In this document: one piece after another, positions 9,049 through 17,344 of the stretch | Numbering within the stretch: the stretch's first letter is position 1 | Layout of the letters: each line of letters opens with the position of its first letter | From: a virus | IMG/VR virus record: IMGVR_UViG_3300027522_000010 | Coordinates: 1 to 40,294 of that record | Reading direction: 5' to 3' (one strand) | DNA: 40,294 bases | The notes under the pieces: generated by a model | Told to the model about the DNA's origin: nothing | What the model saw: only the letters and a program-made list of their open reading frames with translations | The model's database searches: none | Translations under genes and position numbers: made by a program

Positions 9049-9891
9049 ATGGCTAAAAAGCAAACAAAAAAAACAGAGGTAGACACACCTCAACCTATAG
9101 CGTCAAACGAGATGCAACAAGTAGTTATAGAAAAAGAAGTTAAAACTTCTACTAAAAAAGAACCAACTGACGGCTGGGAAGTAAAAGATAGAGTTTATTA
9201 TCTTAAAAGTAAAAGAAAACCATTGTCATATTCAATTAGGTCTTCTGGATTATACTTTTTTGACGAAGAAAAAGGTTACGAAAGAGAATTAAAGTACACT
9301 AGCAACCAAAGAACTGTATTTGTAGATGAAATGCAAGGAGATCAAAGGTTAGAACACATTATATTTAGATCAGGAGCTTTATATGTTCCAAGAAACAAAA
9401 CTGTTCTTCAAAAGTTTCTAAGCTTGTATCATCCTCAAAAAAATAATTTATTCTACGAGTACAAGCCACAGGCTATTGCAGAAAACCAAATAGACATTAT
9501 TGAATTAGAACTAGAAGCTTTAAATGCTGCTAAGAATCTAGACATAGACATGGCTGAAGCGGTTATGAGAGTAGAAATAGGATCTAAGGTAGCAGAGATG
9601 AGTTCTAAGGAGCTTAAAAGAGATTTATTGTTATATGCTAAGAAAAACCCAAGCTTGTTCTTAGATTTAGTTAACGATGAAAATGTTATGTTAAGAAACT
9701 TTGGTATTAGAGCTACTGAAATGGGTTTAATTAAGTTATCCTCAGATCAAAGAACTTTTAACTGGGGTTCTAATAACAGAAAACTAATGACAGTACCATT
9801 CGATGAGCATCCTTATTCTGCTTTAGCGCAATGGTTTAAAACTGACGAAGGTATGGAGATATACTCCAATATTGAAAAGCAGTTAAACTAA
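9049..9891 (+). CDS. conserved marine-phage protein of unknown function, probably virion or head associated
   Basis: This 280-residue protein has a disordered, Lys/Thr/Gln-rich N-terminus (about 45 residues). A beta-rich part follows with DRVYYLKSKRKPLSYSI, GLYFFDEEKGYEREL and FRSGALYVP, then a helical part (AENQIDIIELELEALNAAK, SSKELKRDLLLYAKKNP). A short ending resembles a winged-helix element (RTFNWGSNNRKLMTVPFDE). I recognise the overall pattern as a widespread protein encoded beside capsid genes in marine phages, but no function is known to me. It is the first gene after the capsid terminator, so it needs read-through or its own promoter; I could not identify one in the AT-rich gap. Confidence 0.75.
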   Translation: MAKKQTKKTEVDTPQPIASNEMQQVVIEKEVKTSTKKEPTDGWEVKDRVYYLKSKRKPLSYSIRSSGLYFFDEEKGYERELKYTSNQRTVFVDEMQGDQRLEHIIFRSGALYVPRNKTVLQKFLSLYHPQKNNLFYEYKPQAIAENQIDIIELELEALNAAKNLDIDMAEAVMRVEIGSKVAEMSSKELKRDLLLYAKKNPSLFLDLVNDENVMLRNFGIRATEMGLIKLSSDQRTFNWGSNNRKLMTVPFDEHPYSALAQWFKTDEGMEIYSNIEKQLN

Positions 9892-9898
9892 GTGATTA

Positions 9899-9945
9899 TT
9901 TATAGAAGTTGGGTCATCTAAAGCAGATGGCTCAACAACTATAAA
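9899..9945 (+). promoter_or_regulatory. long RNA hairpin in the leader of the 388-residue gene
   Basis: TTTATAG at 9899-9905 pairs with CTATAAA at 9939-9945, and after a 2x2 A/A internal loop 9908-9919 pairs with 9925-9936 (12 bp including two G-T wobbles) around the loop AAAGC. It is followed by an A tract, not a T tract, so it does not look like a rho-independent terminator on either strand. It ends 14 bases before the next ATG and would form in the mRNA leader. It may be an RNA processing site, a stabilising structure or a translation control element. Confidence 0.6.
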
Positions 9946-9959
9946 AAAAATATAAGTAA

Positions 9960-11126
9960 ATGGCGATAAATATAGATACGATATATCAAAGAGTTTTGGC
10001 AATCGCCAACAAAGAACAAAGAGGCTACATAACTCCTCAAGAGTTTAACCTACTCGCCAATCAAGCTCAGCTAGAAGTGTTTGAACAATACTTTTACGAC
10101 AACTCACAGTTCAATAGAGTGCACGGTAATTCTACAGAGTACTCTGATATGTTAGATATTATAGATCAAAAGCTATCTATATTTCAACAAAATCAACAAG
10201 CAAACATAACAGAAACAAATAATCCAGCTTACGCATCTACATTTGGAGCAAGCTTGGTGACAAATGGAACTTTTGACTCAAACATAACGAGTTGGACTGC
10301 AGCTGGTGGCTCAACTGGTACTCAGGCTCATTACTCTGTTGGTGGCGTAAACGCTATACTGTTGAAAAACAACGATACTAATAGCAATTTTTCTTCTAGC
10401 CAAGCAATTACAACTGTGGTTGGTAAACTATATAGAGTTAAAGCTGATATTAATGCGGGATTACTAAACAGTAGTGGCTCAAACGCCGCTGCAAAAGCTT
10501 TTATAACGCTCGCTGGTTCGCCTTCTACATCCGTAATAGCAGGTAGTTCTAGCTCTGTGGTTTTCTACTACACGGCAGCAGCAACAAGTAGCAGTCTTGT
10601 CCTCAATATAAATGCGGCAGGAAATACTACTGACAGTGCTTTATTTGATAATATAAAAGTTGAAGAAGTTACCGGAAGAAAACTTACTATTCCTCTTCAA
10701 AGCATATACAGGTTAGGAGCAGTAATGTATACAGACTCTACCGGTAGGTTTGTTGAAGTTAACAAAGTTATGCCAAACGAGTTGCTATACATAAATTCAG
10801 CTCCGCTAACAAAGCCTACAGAATCAAATCCTATATACGTATTAGAAGGAAATGCAATATCTATATATCCTGCAAACCTAACGTCAGGACAAATAGCTGC
10901 AAACTATATTAGAAAGCCAAACAAATGTAACTGGGCTTACAATATAATAAATGAAAAAGCTTTGTTTGATTCTAACAAATCAATAAACTTTGAGCTGCAC
11001 ATTTCAGAAGAGGTTACTTTAGTAAATAAAATACTAGAGCTTGCTGGTATGACATTACAGAAAAAAGAAATTCAAGAGTTTGGCTCTGGAAAAGATAACA
11101 AAGAAGTACAACAAGAAAAATCATAA
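9960..11126 (+). CDS. connector/neck-region virion protein with inserted carbohydrate-binding-like domain
   Basis: This 388-residue protein has two conserved outer parts: residues 1-80 (IDTIYQRVLAIANKEQRGYI, a helical start) and about 238-388 (LTIPLQSIYRLGAVMY, then NELLYINSAPLTKPTESNPI, then helices). Between them, about residues 96-235 form a separate Gly/Ser/Thr-rich beta domain that opens with LVTNGTFDSNITSWT and closes with ALFDNIKVEEV. That opening and closing pair is typical of the jelly-roll CBM4/9-like carbohydrate-binding modules. Without the insert, the two parts form a continuous protein of a kind that Bacteroidota phages encode beside their connector genes. It probably sits at the portal-tail junction and displays a glycan-binding domain. 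The exact role is inferred from position. Confidence 0.7.
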   Translation: MAINIDTIYQRVLAIANKEQRGYITPQEFNLLANQAQLEVFEQYFYDNSQFNRVHGNSTEYSDMLDIIDQKLSIFQQNQQANITETNNPAYASTFGASLVTNGTFDSNITSWTAAGGSTGTQAHYSVGGVNAILLKNNDTNSNFSSSQAITTVVGKLYRVKADINAGLLNSSGSNAAAKAFITLAGSPSTSVIAGSSSSVVFYYTAAATSSSLVLNINAAGNTTDSALFDNIKVEEVTGRKLTIPLQSIYRLGAVMYTDSTGRFVEVNKVMPNELLYINSAPLTKPTESNPIYVLEGNAISIYPANLTSGQIAANYIRKPNKCNWAYNIINEKALFDSNKSINFELHISEEVTLVNKILELAGMTLQKKEIQEFGSGKDNKEVQQEKS

Positions 11127-11129
11127 CAC

Positions 11130-12002
11130 ATGGGATTAATAAACGAAACAGGTAGTGCATATTATTCTGGTAGTAACTTAGGTAGCTACCAGTTTACTTC
11201 TTTAAAAGACGTTATAGATCAATTTGTTATAGCTTACGTTGGAGAAGACAAGATAATAAGCAAGATAAAAAGAACAGACGTGGTGTTTCACGCTATGAGA
11301 GGTATGCAAGAGCTAAGCTTCGATACTTTTAAGTCTACCAAGGCTTACGAAATATTAGTACCAGCAACTTTGCAAATGGATCTACCTCAAGATTATATTA
11401 ACTACGTAAAGATAACCTACTCAGATGCCGCTGGAATAGAGCACGTGTTGTATCCAGCAGCTAAAACAAGTAATCCACAAAAAATTACTCAAGCAACTGA
11501 CGGAAGTTATACTTTTTCTAACGATGAGATTCAAACTTCTGATTCAGATACATGGGAAGCTTTTAAAACAGCAAATCCTTCTGAAAACAATCAGCACGAC
11601 TACGACTACGACGATGATATAGCTGATGCTAACATGGGTGGTAGATTTGGTTTAGAACCTCAGTACGCGCAGACTAACGGTTCTTTTTATATTGACGAAC
11701 TAAAAGGAAAAATACACTTTAGCTCAAATGTTGCTGGTTTAACCGTGGCATTAAAATACATAAGCGACGGACTAGGAACAGACTCTGAGATGCAAGTTCA
11801 TAAATTTGCTGAAGAAGCTTTATACAAGTATATAGCTTACGCTGTAGTGTCTACAAGAGCAAATATGCCAGCTAACTTAGTTGCTAGGCTAAAAAAAGAA
11901 GCTAGAGCTTCTAAAAGAACTGCTAAACTAAGATTATCTAATATTAAAATAGAAGAAATTACTCAAGTATTAAGAGGTAAGTCTAAACAAATTAAACACT
12001 AG
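11130..12002 (+). CDS. putative head-tail connector/adaptor protein
   Basis: This 290-residue protein has an N-terminal helical part (FTSLKDVIDQFVIAYVGEDK ... AMRGMQELSFDTF), then strands with VPATLQMDLPQDYINYVKI. An acidic loop at about 155-165 (DYDYDDDIADAN) follows, then a strand GKIHFSSNVAGLTVALKYIS and a basic helical C-terminus. The helix-strand-helix layout and the L-x-L-P-x-D-Y-x-x-Y phrase match adaptor proteins that sit below the portal in podoviruses (T7 gp11-like, P22 gp4-like). It lies directly between the connector-region gene and the long nozzle-like gene, separated from each by only three bases, so one polycistronic message is likely. No enzymatic motif is visible. Confidence 0.65.
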   Translation: MGLINETGSAYYSGSNLGSYQFTSLKDVIDQFVIAYVGEDKIISKIKRTDVVFHAMRGMQELSFDTFKSTKAYEILVPATLQMDLPQDYINYVKITYSDAAGIEHVLYPAAKTSNPQKITQATDGSYTFSNDEIQTSDSDTWEAFKTANPSENNQHDYDYDDDIADANMGGRFGLEPQYAQTNGSFYIDELKGKIHFSSNVAGLTVALKYISDGLGTDSEMQVHKFAEEALYKYIAYAVVSTRANMPANLVARLKKEARASKRTAKLRLSNIKIEEITQVLRGKSKQIKH

Positions 12003-12005
12003 TAC

Positions 12006-15000
12006 ATGGCTGAGTTAAAAAGAAATTTCCTTAAAGCTAAAATGAATAAGGATCTTGACGAAAGGTTAGTACCTAACGGCGAGTACAGAGATGCTTTAAA
12101 TATAGAGATAGCAACGTCAGAAGGTTCGGATACTGGCTCTGTTCAAACTATTAAAAGTAATGGTTTGTGGGAAAACTCTTCTTCGCTTACTACGGCTAGA
12201 AGTAGTGACTTTTCTGGAGTTGCTCAAACAGTTGGTGTTTTTAACGATGATGAAAACCAACATGTATATAATTTTGTTTCAAACGCTTCTTCGCCCGCGC
12301 CTACAGAAATTGTAACTCAATTTGGCAATAGAACTGTTGACATAGGTGTTCACGCTGACACTATATATCAAATATCTCCTGCTAAAGACGATTACTCTGA
12401 GACTAAAAGCAAAGTAGTTATAAACGACATATATGAAGTTCACGCAATACCTAACGTAGCTGCGAGTGGTAATACTATAAATGGCATTTCAAGAGACAGC
12501 TTTAAATTAGGCGAAGTAGAAAACAACCCAGTATACACTTATGCTGGTGGTATTAGAGTAGGAATGAGAGTTCAGGCTATAGACTTGTCTGGTGTTGACA
12601 TATATGGTGCTCACAACGAAATTATTGTTAAAAAAATAGACAATAATCCTGGTTTTTTGGGATTAGCAACAGTTAGTATAGAAACCACATCTATATACGA
12701 TCAACCTTCTATCTACACGCAAGCAATGAAAGATGCTGGAGTAGTACTAAAGTTTAGTGCACCAAGAGTTTTAAATTTTACGCCTGGCAACACAAAAGAG
12801 TTAGAGTCAAACACTGACTTTGGTAACGCTTCTAACACACCAACCAACTCTTACATAGGCGCTATAAATGCTATTGATGATTTTCTTTTATGGACAGATG
12901 GTAGAAATGAACCTAAAAAAATAAACATAAAAAGATGCTTGGCTGGCAACTCTACTAGAGATAAAGATCCTGTAAATCACACACTGTTAGTGTCTGAAGT
13001 ACAAAACAAGCTAGCTGCAAAGTCTTATTTAAAAGAAAGCCACATAACAGTGCTTAAGCCAAACCCAGATTTAGCGCCATCTGCTATTGCAGAATCTTTT
13101 TCTAATGATATTCAAAACGTTTTGGTATGGGCAAAAGATGGTGGCACAGATCAAGATTGGGCTCCTTTTGCTTTTTCGACGAATAATAACATTTTGTACA
13201 ATACTACAACAAACGTATACATTAAGCCTCAAGTAACCTTACAATCAAATTGGCTAGTAGGCGACCTAATAGTTTTAACTGGTCAAACTAGTTCTGTTCA
13301 AGTTACAGTGCAAGTGCAAGAAGTGTATGGCAGTGGCTCTAGCACATATTACAGAGTTAATATAACTGAAAGCTTTGCTAATCCTGGAGATTTAGAAAGT
13401 TCTGGAATAGAGTACAGTCCACTTGCGCCAGACGAAAGCTGGATGGCTAATATTATAAATAGAGAAAAACTGTATTCTCAAGATTTTATAAGCTTTGCTT
13501 ATAGATATATATATACTGACAATGAAGTATCTTGCTTTTCTCCATTTAGCCCTGCTGTTTTTGTAGCTGGAGACTACGCTTACGCGGCAAAAGATGGCTT
13601 TAACTTAGGCATGCTAAACAACGTTCAATCGATTAGTGTTTCTGGGTATCTTCATAGGCACACGCCAAGAGATGTTAAGTCTGTAGAATTAATATTTAAA
13701 AGCAGCACAAGCTCTAATCTTTATGTATTTAAGACAATTGACTTGTCCGCTAATAATATTTCTTCTATTAAATTAAAAAATATCTATGAAGATGATAGTC
13801 TTATATACGTTGCTTCGTTAGCAGAGCAAGAGGTTATAATTGAAGAAAAACTATTTGGATTTACTTTACCATCTGACCAGCTTACTAGAAATTTTGATGC
13901 TGTTCCAAAAAAAGCAGTTGCTCAAGAAATTACCGCAAATAGATTAATGTATGCTAACTACACTCAAGATTACGATCTTAGAGATGATGGTGGCGAGAAC
14001 ATAGAGTTAGATTTAGAAATAAACACAAATAGCAAAAACCTTGATTTTTCTACTGCTAGCTTTAATTCTCCAAATGTAATGCATGCCTATACAACTGAAA
14101 CAGAAGACGAAACGCAGTTTGCTGGCAATGGTAATTTAGCAATAAATGAACATGAAGTTGCCTCACTTTTTGGTCCAAGAACCATAGCGGGCAACTCTGT
14201 TTATGAAATTACAAGAGTTAGAATGCAGTCAGAGCATGATCCAGGCGATAACTTTTCAAGCATAGAACCTCAAGATGCCGAGGATGATGACCAAAGCAAT
14301 TTTTCAAATTATCTTGATGTTATTGGTTTTAATGATAACGCAAATTTTGGTAACTACACAGTTCCAGCAAGTGGTTATTACACTATAAAAGCTTCCGCTA
14401 GAGTAGTTTCGCTTAAATTGGACGCCTCTAATGTATCTATACGTCGGTCCGCTAGGCTAGCTATACTCCCTTCAAGAAACGGTTTTGGGATTATAGGTAA
14501 CTTAGGTGAGCAGCCTGGATTTGGAGCATCTATAACTGGAAGCCAAGGTTCAATAGGCTATGATGCAGAAGGAAACCTTCAGTCTCCAGTTGTGAGCCCA
14601 TGGGCTAGACAATCCAGTGTCAATGAAGTTACAGTAGGAGAAAATCTATATAATCTAGGTGGATATAATCCTGGTGCGTCGACTAACTTTTTTGAATTTG
14701 ATCACCCTTCTTGGGTTTTAACTATACCTGAGACAACGGTTTATCTTCACAAAGGAACAGTGGCGTTTGATGGAAATGATGACGGAAACAACGAAGGTCA
14801 ATATGGCCACATAGGCCTTTACGCTCACACAGATGATAATAGTAGTACTGGTGCCAGCTTTCAAGTTACCGAAGTTAATTTTGAAATAGTTGCTGCTCCA
14901 ACCACGGTGGAAGGTATTACCGCTACTAGAGGTAATAAATCAGTTAAAGCTAACAGAGACTACAATCTAGGAGTAGTTTATAGAGATAAACTAGGAAGAG

Positions 15001-17327
15001 AGTCTTCAGTGTTGGTTGGTAAAGAAAACGACATTAGAATTCAAAAAGAATTTTCTGACAAAACTAACTCTTTGTTTTCTAAAATTAAAAGCAACGCTCC
15101 TACGTGGGCTGAAACATATAGATACTACATAAAAGAAAATGCTACTAAAAGTCAAAATTTAGTTTTAGATAATGCTTTTGCTAACGAGATTGACAGCACT
15201 TATGCTTATTTGCTTTTTAATGCTGCTGACAAAGACAAGGTTTCAGTAGGCGATTATTTAGTTGCTAAGAAAAAACAAGCGTTAAATGAAAAAATAAGTG
15301 ACATCAACGCTAAGTTTAGAGTGTTAGCAAAATACAGCAATATAAGCGCTGACGGTGACACTGAAGGCGTATCAGTTCCAGAAGGAATTAATTCATCGGA
15401 CTACGATTTTGACGGATCGTTTGTTGTTAAAGTGCAAAACGCAGGATTAAACGAGTCTGTAGGCATAGTATTTAATGAAAGCGGCACAATAGACACTAGT
15501 GGTAGTGCTAATGGTGCTGTATTTGAAACAGAGTCTCAAAACAACTTAGACTTAGATCTTTATTACGAAGCAAGCAATTCTTACGCTATTAGATTAGACA
15601 AGGAAAATGCTACTAAGCACATCAGGAAATCTATGTCAATAAAGTTTGCGGACGCATACTTTAACAATAACAACAATAATCTTGGCTACAATAGTCTTGT
15701 TAACCCTACAGTAAAGAACGTAAAAGGTGCTATTTCGAAAGGAGTATCTCAAGCTCAAAACTATGACAATGACTACTACTGCATTGTAGAATTAAGTGAA
15801 CCTGCAACATCGTCAGCTCCCGCTTTAGTAAATGAACAACCTGTTATTATTAGGTTTTACATAAACGAAAATAATCCGCTTGTTAATAAAGACTATGTTG
15901 AAGCTGTTTTAGCAAAGAGTATTACCGTAGGAGACACTGAGATATGTTTAAAGCCAGAAGTTCATAGTACGCCGCTAGAAACAAACATTAATACTTCAAC
16001 TGGTTTTCCTTGGTTTAACTGTATATCATTTGGTAATGGAGTTGAGTCTGACACTATTAGAGACGACTTTAATGCGCCGGAGCTACTAAAGTACATACCT
16101 ACAGGAAAAATAAGCGGGGTTAGGGCTAGCATGCCATTAGCAAGATATGCTGAGTTTACTAACAAAAGCGACATTATTTTTTCTCAGATATACAATGACA
16201 CTAGAGAAACAAATAGGTTTAATGAGTTCTTAATGGCCGAAGGAATAGTAAAGCAAATAAATCCTGACTACGGAAGTATACAAAAGCTTTTTACAAGAAA
16301 CGATGATTTATTAACCTTATGCGAGAAAAAATGCCTTAGAGTTCTTTCTAGTAAAGACGCGTTGTTTAACGCTGATGGTAGCACCCAACTTCTATCTACA
16401 AGCAGAGTGTTAGGCGAGGCTATACCTTTCGCAGGAGATTATGGTATTTCTACTAATCCAGAAAGCTTTGCTTTTGACGAATATAGATGTTACTTTACAG
16501 ACGTTAGAAGAGGCGCTGTTATTAGGTTGTCTAAAGACGGTATAACACCTATATCTAGCGCTGGAATGAACAATTTCTTTAACGATCATTTAATTAATAC
16601 TACCGCAGCTGTTGGTAGTTTTGATAGCGACAAAGAAGAGTACAACTTAACTTTACACGAGGTATTAAGTCCTAACAATCTTAAAGATGTTTATACAATT
16701 TCTTTTAACGAAGACGTAAATGGATGGACTAGCTTTAAGTCTTATATTCAGGAAGCTGGGCTAACGCTAAACAATAGGTATTATACTTTTAAAAATGGAT
16801 CAATGTTTAAGCATAATCAAAGTAAAGACAATTCCGCTCCTTTCAATCTGTTTTACAATCAGCAATATAATTCTAACATAACTAACATTTTTAATGACAA
16901 CGCAAGTTTTATTAAAACTTTTAGGAACGCAAAGTACGAGGGCTCACAGGCAAAAGTAGATCAATTTTCAATAGTTACTATTGACGGAGTTGATTACAAC
17001 GACGGTGAATACTATAACTTACAAGAAAAAAAGGGTTGGAGCTTAGAATATCTTAATACTGATCTGCAAGAAGCAACTTCAAAAGGTTTCATTGATAAAG
17101 AAGGAAAATGGTTTTCTTATTTAAAAGGCAACCCTACGGCGCACACTAATTTTGCTGACGGTGGCTCGGAGTTAACAAGCAATGTAGATTCTTCAGAATT
17201 TTCTGTTCAAGGTTTAGGAAATGTAGTTTCTAATGTAACCTTAGTATCTGGTACTCTTCCAGTTCAAGGATACAACGTAATAATAGAAGCTAACATATCT
17301 AACACATCAGATGCTGAAGAAGCTTAA
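12006..17327 (+). CDS. large tail nozzle/stabilisation-like protein (T7 gp12 / P22 gp10 type start)
   Basis: This is a 1773-residue virion protein. Its first 50 residues (MNKDLDERLVPNGEYRDALNI, then EGSDTGSVQTI) carry the phrase typical of podovirus nozzle or stabilisation proteins, which form the tube below the adaptor. The C-terminal third contains beta-propeller-like text (LFTRNDDLLTLCEKKCLRVL ... AGDYGIST ... FTDVRRGAVIRLSKDG ... WTSFKSYI), as in those proteins. It is about twice the usual length, because of large internal beta-rich additions. One at about residues 740-960 (YTVPASGYYTIKASARV through to SFQVTEVNFEIVAAPTTV) reads as a self-contained beta-sandwich. The protein probably completes the head-tail interface and contacts the appendages encoded next. 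Confidence 0.7.
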   Translation: MAELKRNFLKAKMNKDLDERLVPNGEYRDALNIEIATSEGSDTGSVQTIKSNGLWENSSSLTTARSSDFSGVAQTVGVFNDDENQHVYNFVSNASSPAPTEIVTQFGNRTVDIGVHADTIYQISPAKDDYSETKSKVVINDIYEVHAIPNVAASGNTINGISRDSFKLGEVENNPVYTYAGGIRVGMRVQAIDLSGVDIYGAHNEIIVKKIDNNPGFLGLATVSIETTSIYDQPSIYTQAMKDAGVVLKFSAPRVLNFTPGNTKELESNTDFGNASNTPTNSYIGAINAIDDFLLWTDGRNEPKKINIKRCLAGNSTRDKDPVNHTLLVSEVQNKLAAKSYLKESHITVLKPNPDLAPSAIAESFSNDIQNVLVWAKDGGTDQDWAPFAFSTNNNILYNTTTNVYIKPQVTLQSNWLVGDLIVLTGQTSSVQVTVQVQEVYGSGSSTYYRVNITESFANPGDLESSGIEYSPLAPDESWMANIINREKLYSQDFISFAYRYIYTDNEVSCFSPFSPAVFVAGDYAYAAKDGFNLGMLNNVQSISVSGYLHRHTPRDVKSVELIFKSSTSSNLYVFKTIDLSANNISSIKLKNIYEDDSLIYVASLAEQEVIIEEKLFGFTLPSDQLTRNFDAVPKKAVAQEITANRLMYANYTQDYDLRDDGGENIELDLEINTNSKNLDFSTASFNSPNVMHAYTTETEDETQFAGNGNLAINEHEVASLFGPRTIAGNSVYEITRVRMQSEHDPGDNFSSIEPQDAEDDDQSNFSNYLDVIGFNDNANFGNYTVPASGYYTIKASARVVSLKLDASNVSIRRSARLAILPSRNGFGIIGNLGEQPGFGASITGSQGSIGYDAEGNLQSPVVSPWARQSSVNEVTVGENLYNLGGYNPGASTNFFEFDHPSWVLTIPETTVYLHKGTVAFDGNDDGNNEGQYGHIGLYAHTDDNSSTGASFQVTEVNFEIVAAPTTVEGITATRGNKSVKANRDYNLGVVYRDKLGRESSVLVGKENDIRIQKEFSDKTNSLFSKIKSNAPTWAETYRYYIKENATKSQNLVLDNAFANEIDSTYAYLLFNAADKDKVSVGDYLVAKKKQALNEKISDINAKFRVLAKYSNISADGDTEGVSVPEGINSSDYDFDGSFVVKVQNAGLNESVGIVFNESGTIDTSGSANGAVFETESQNNLDLDLYYEASNSYAIRLDKENATKHIRKSMSIKFADAYFNNNNNNLGYNSLVNPTVKNVKGAISKGVSQAQNYDNDYYCIVELSEPATSSAPALVNEQPVIIRFYINENNPLVNKDYVEAVLAKSITVGDTEICLKPEVHSTPLETNINTSTGFPWFNCISFGNGVESDTIRDDFNAPELLKYIPTGKISGVRASMPLARYAEFTNKSDIIFSQIYNDTRETNRFNEFLMAEGIVKQINPDYGSIQKLFTRNDDLLTLCEKKCLRVLSSKDALFNADGSTQLLSTSRVLGEAIPFAGDYGISTNPESFAFDEYRCYFTDVRRGAVIRLSKDGITPISSAGMNNFFNDHLINTTAAVGSFDSDKEEYNLTLHEVLSPNNLKDVYTISFNEDVNGWTSFKSYIQEAGLTLNNRYYTFKNGSMFKHNQSKDNSAPFNLFYNQQYNSNITNIFNDNASFIKTFRNAKYEGSQAKVDQFSIVTIDGVDYNDGEYYNLQEKKGWSLEYLNTDLQEATSKGFIDKEGKWFSYLKGNPTAHTNFADGGSELTSNVDSSEFSVQGLGNVVSNVTLVSGTLPVQGYNVIIEANISNTSDAEEA

Positions 17328-17344
17328 CCAATAAACAAAAACGC

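Noticed and set aside
9899-9945. The long hairpin as an intrinsic terminator
   Set aside because: The 3' flank is an A tract on the plus strand, and the minus-strand flank is not T-rich.
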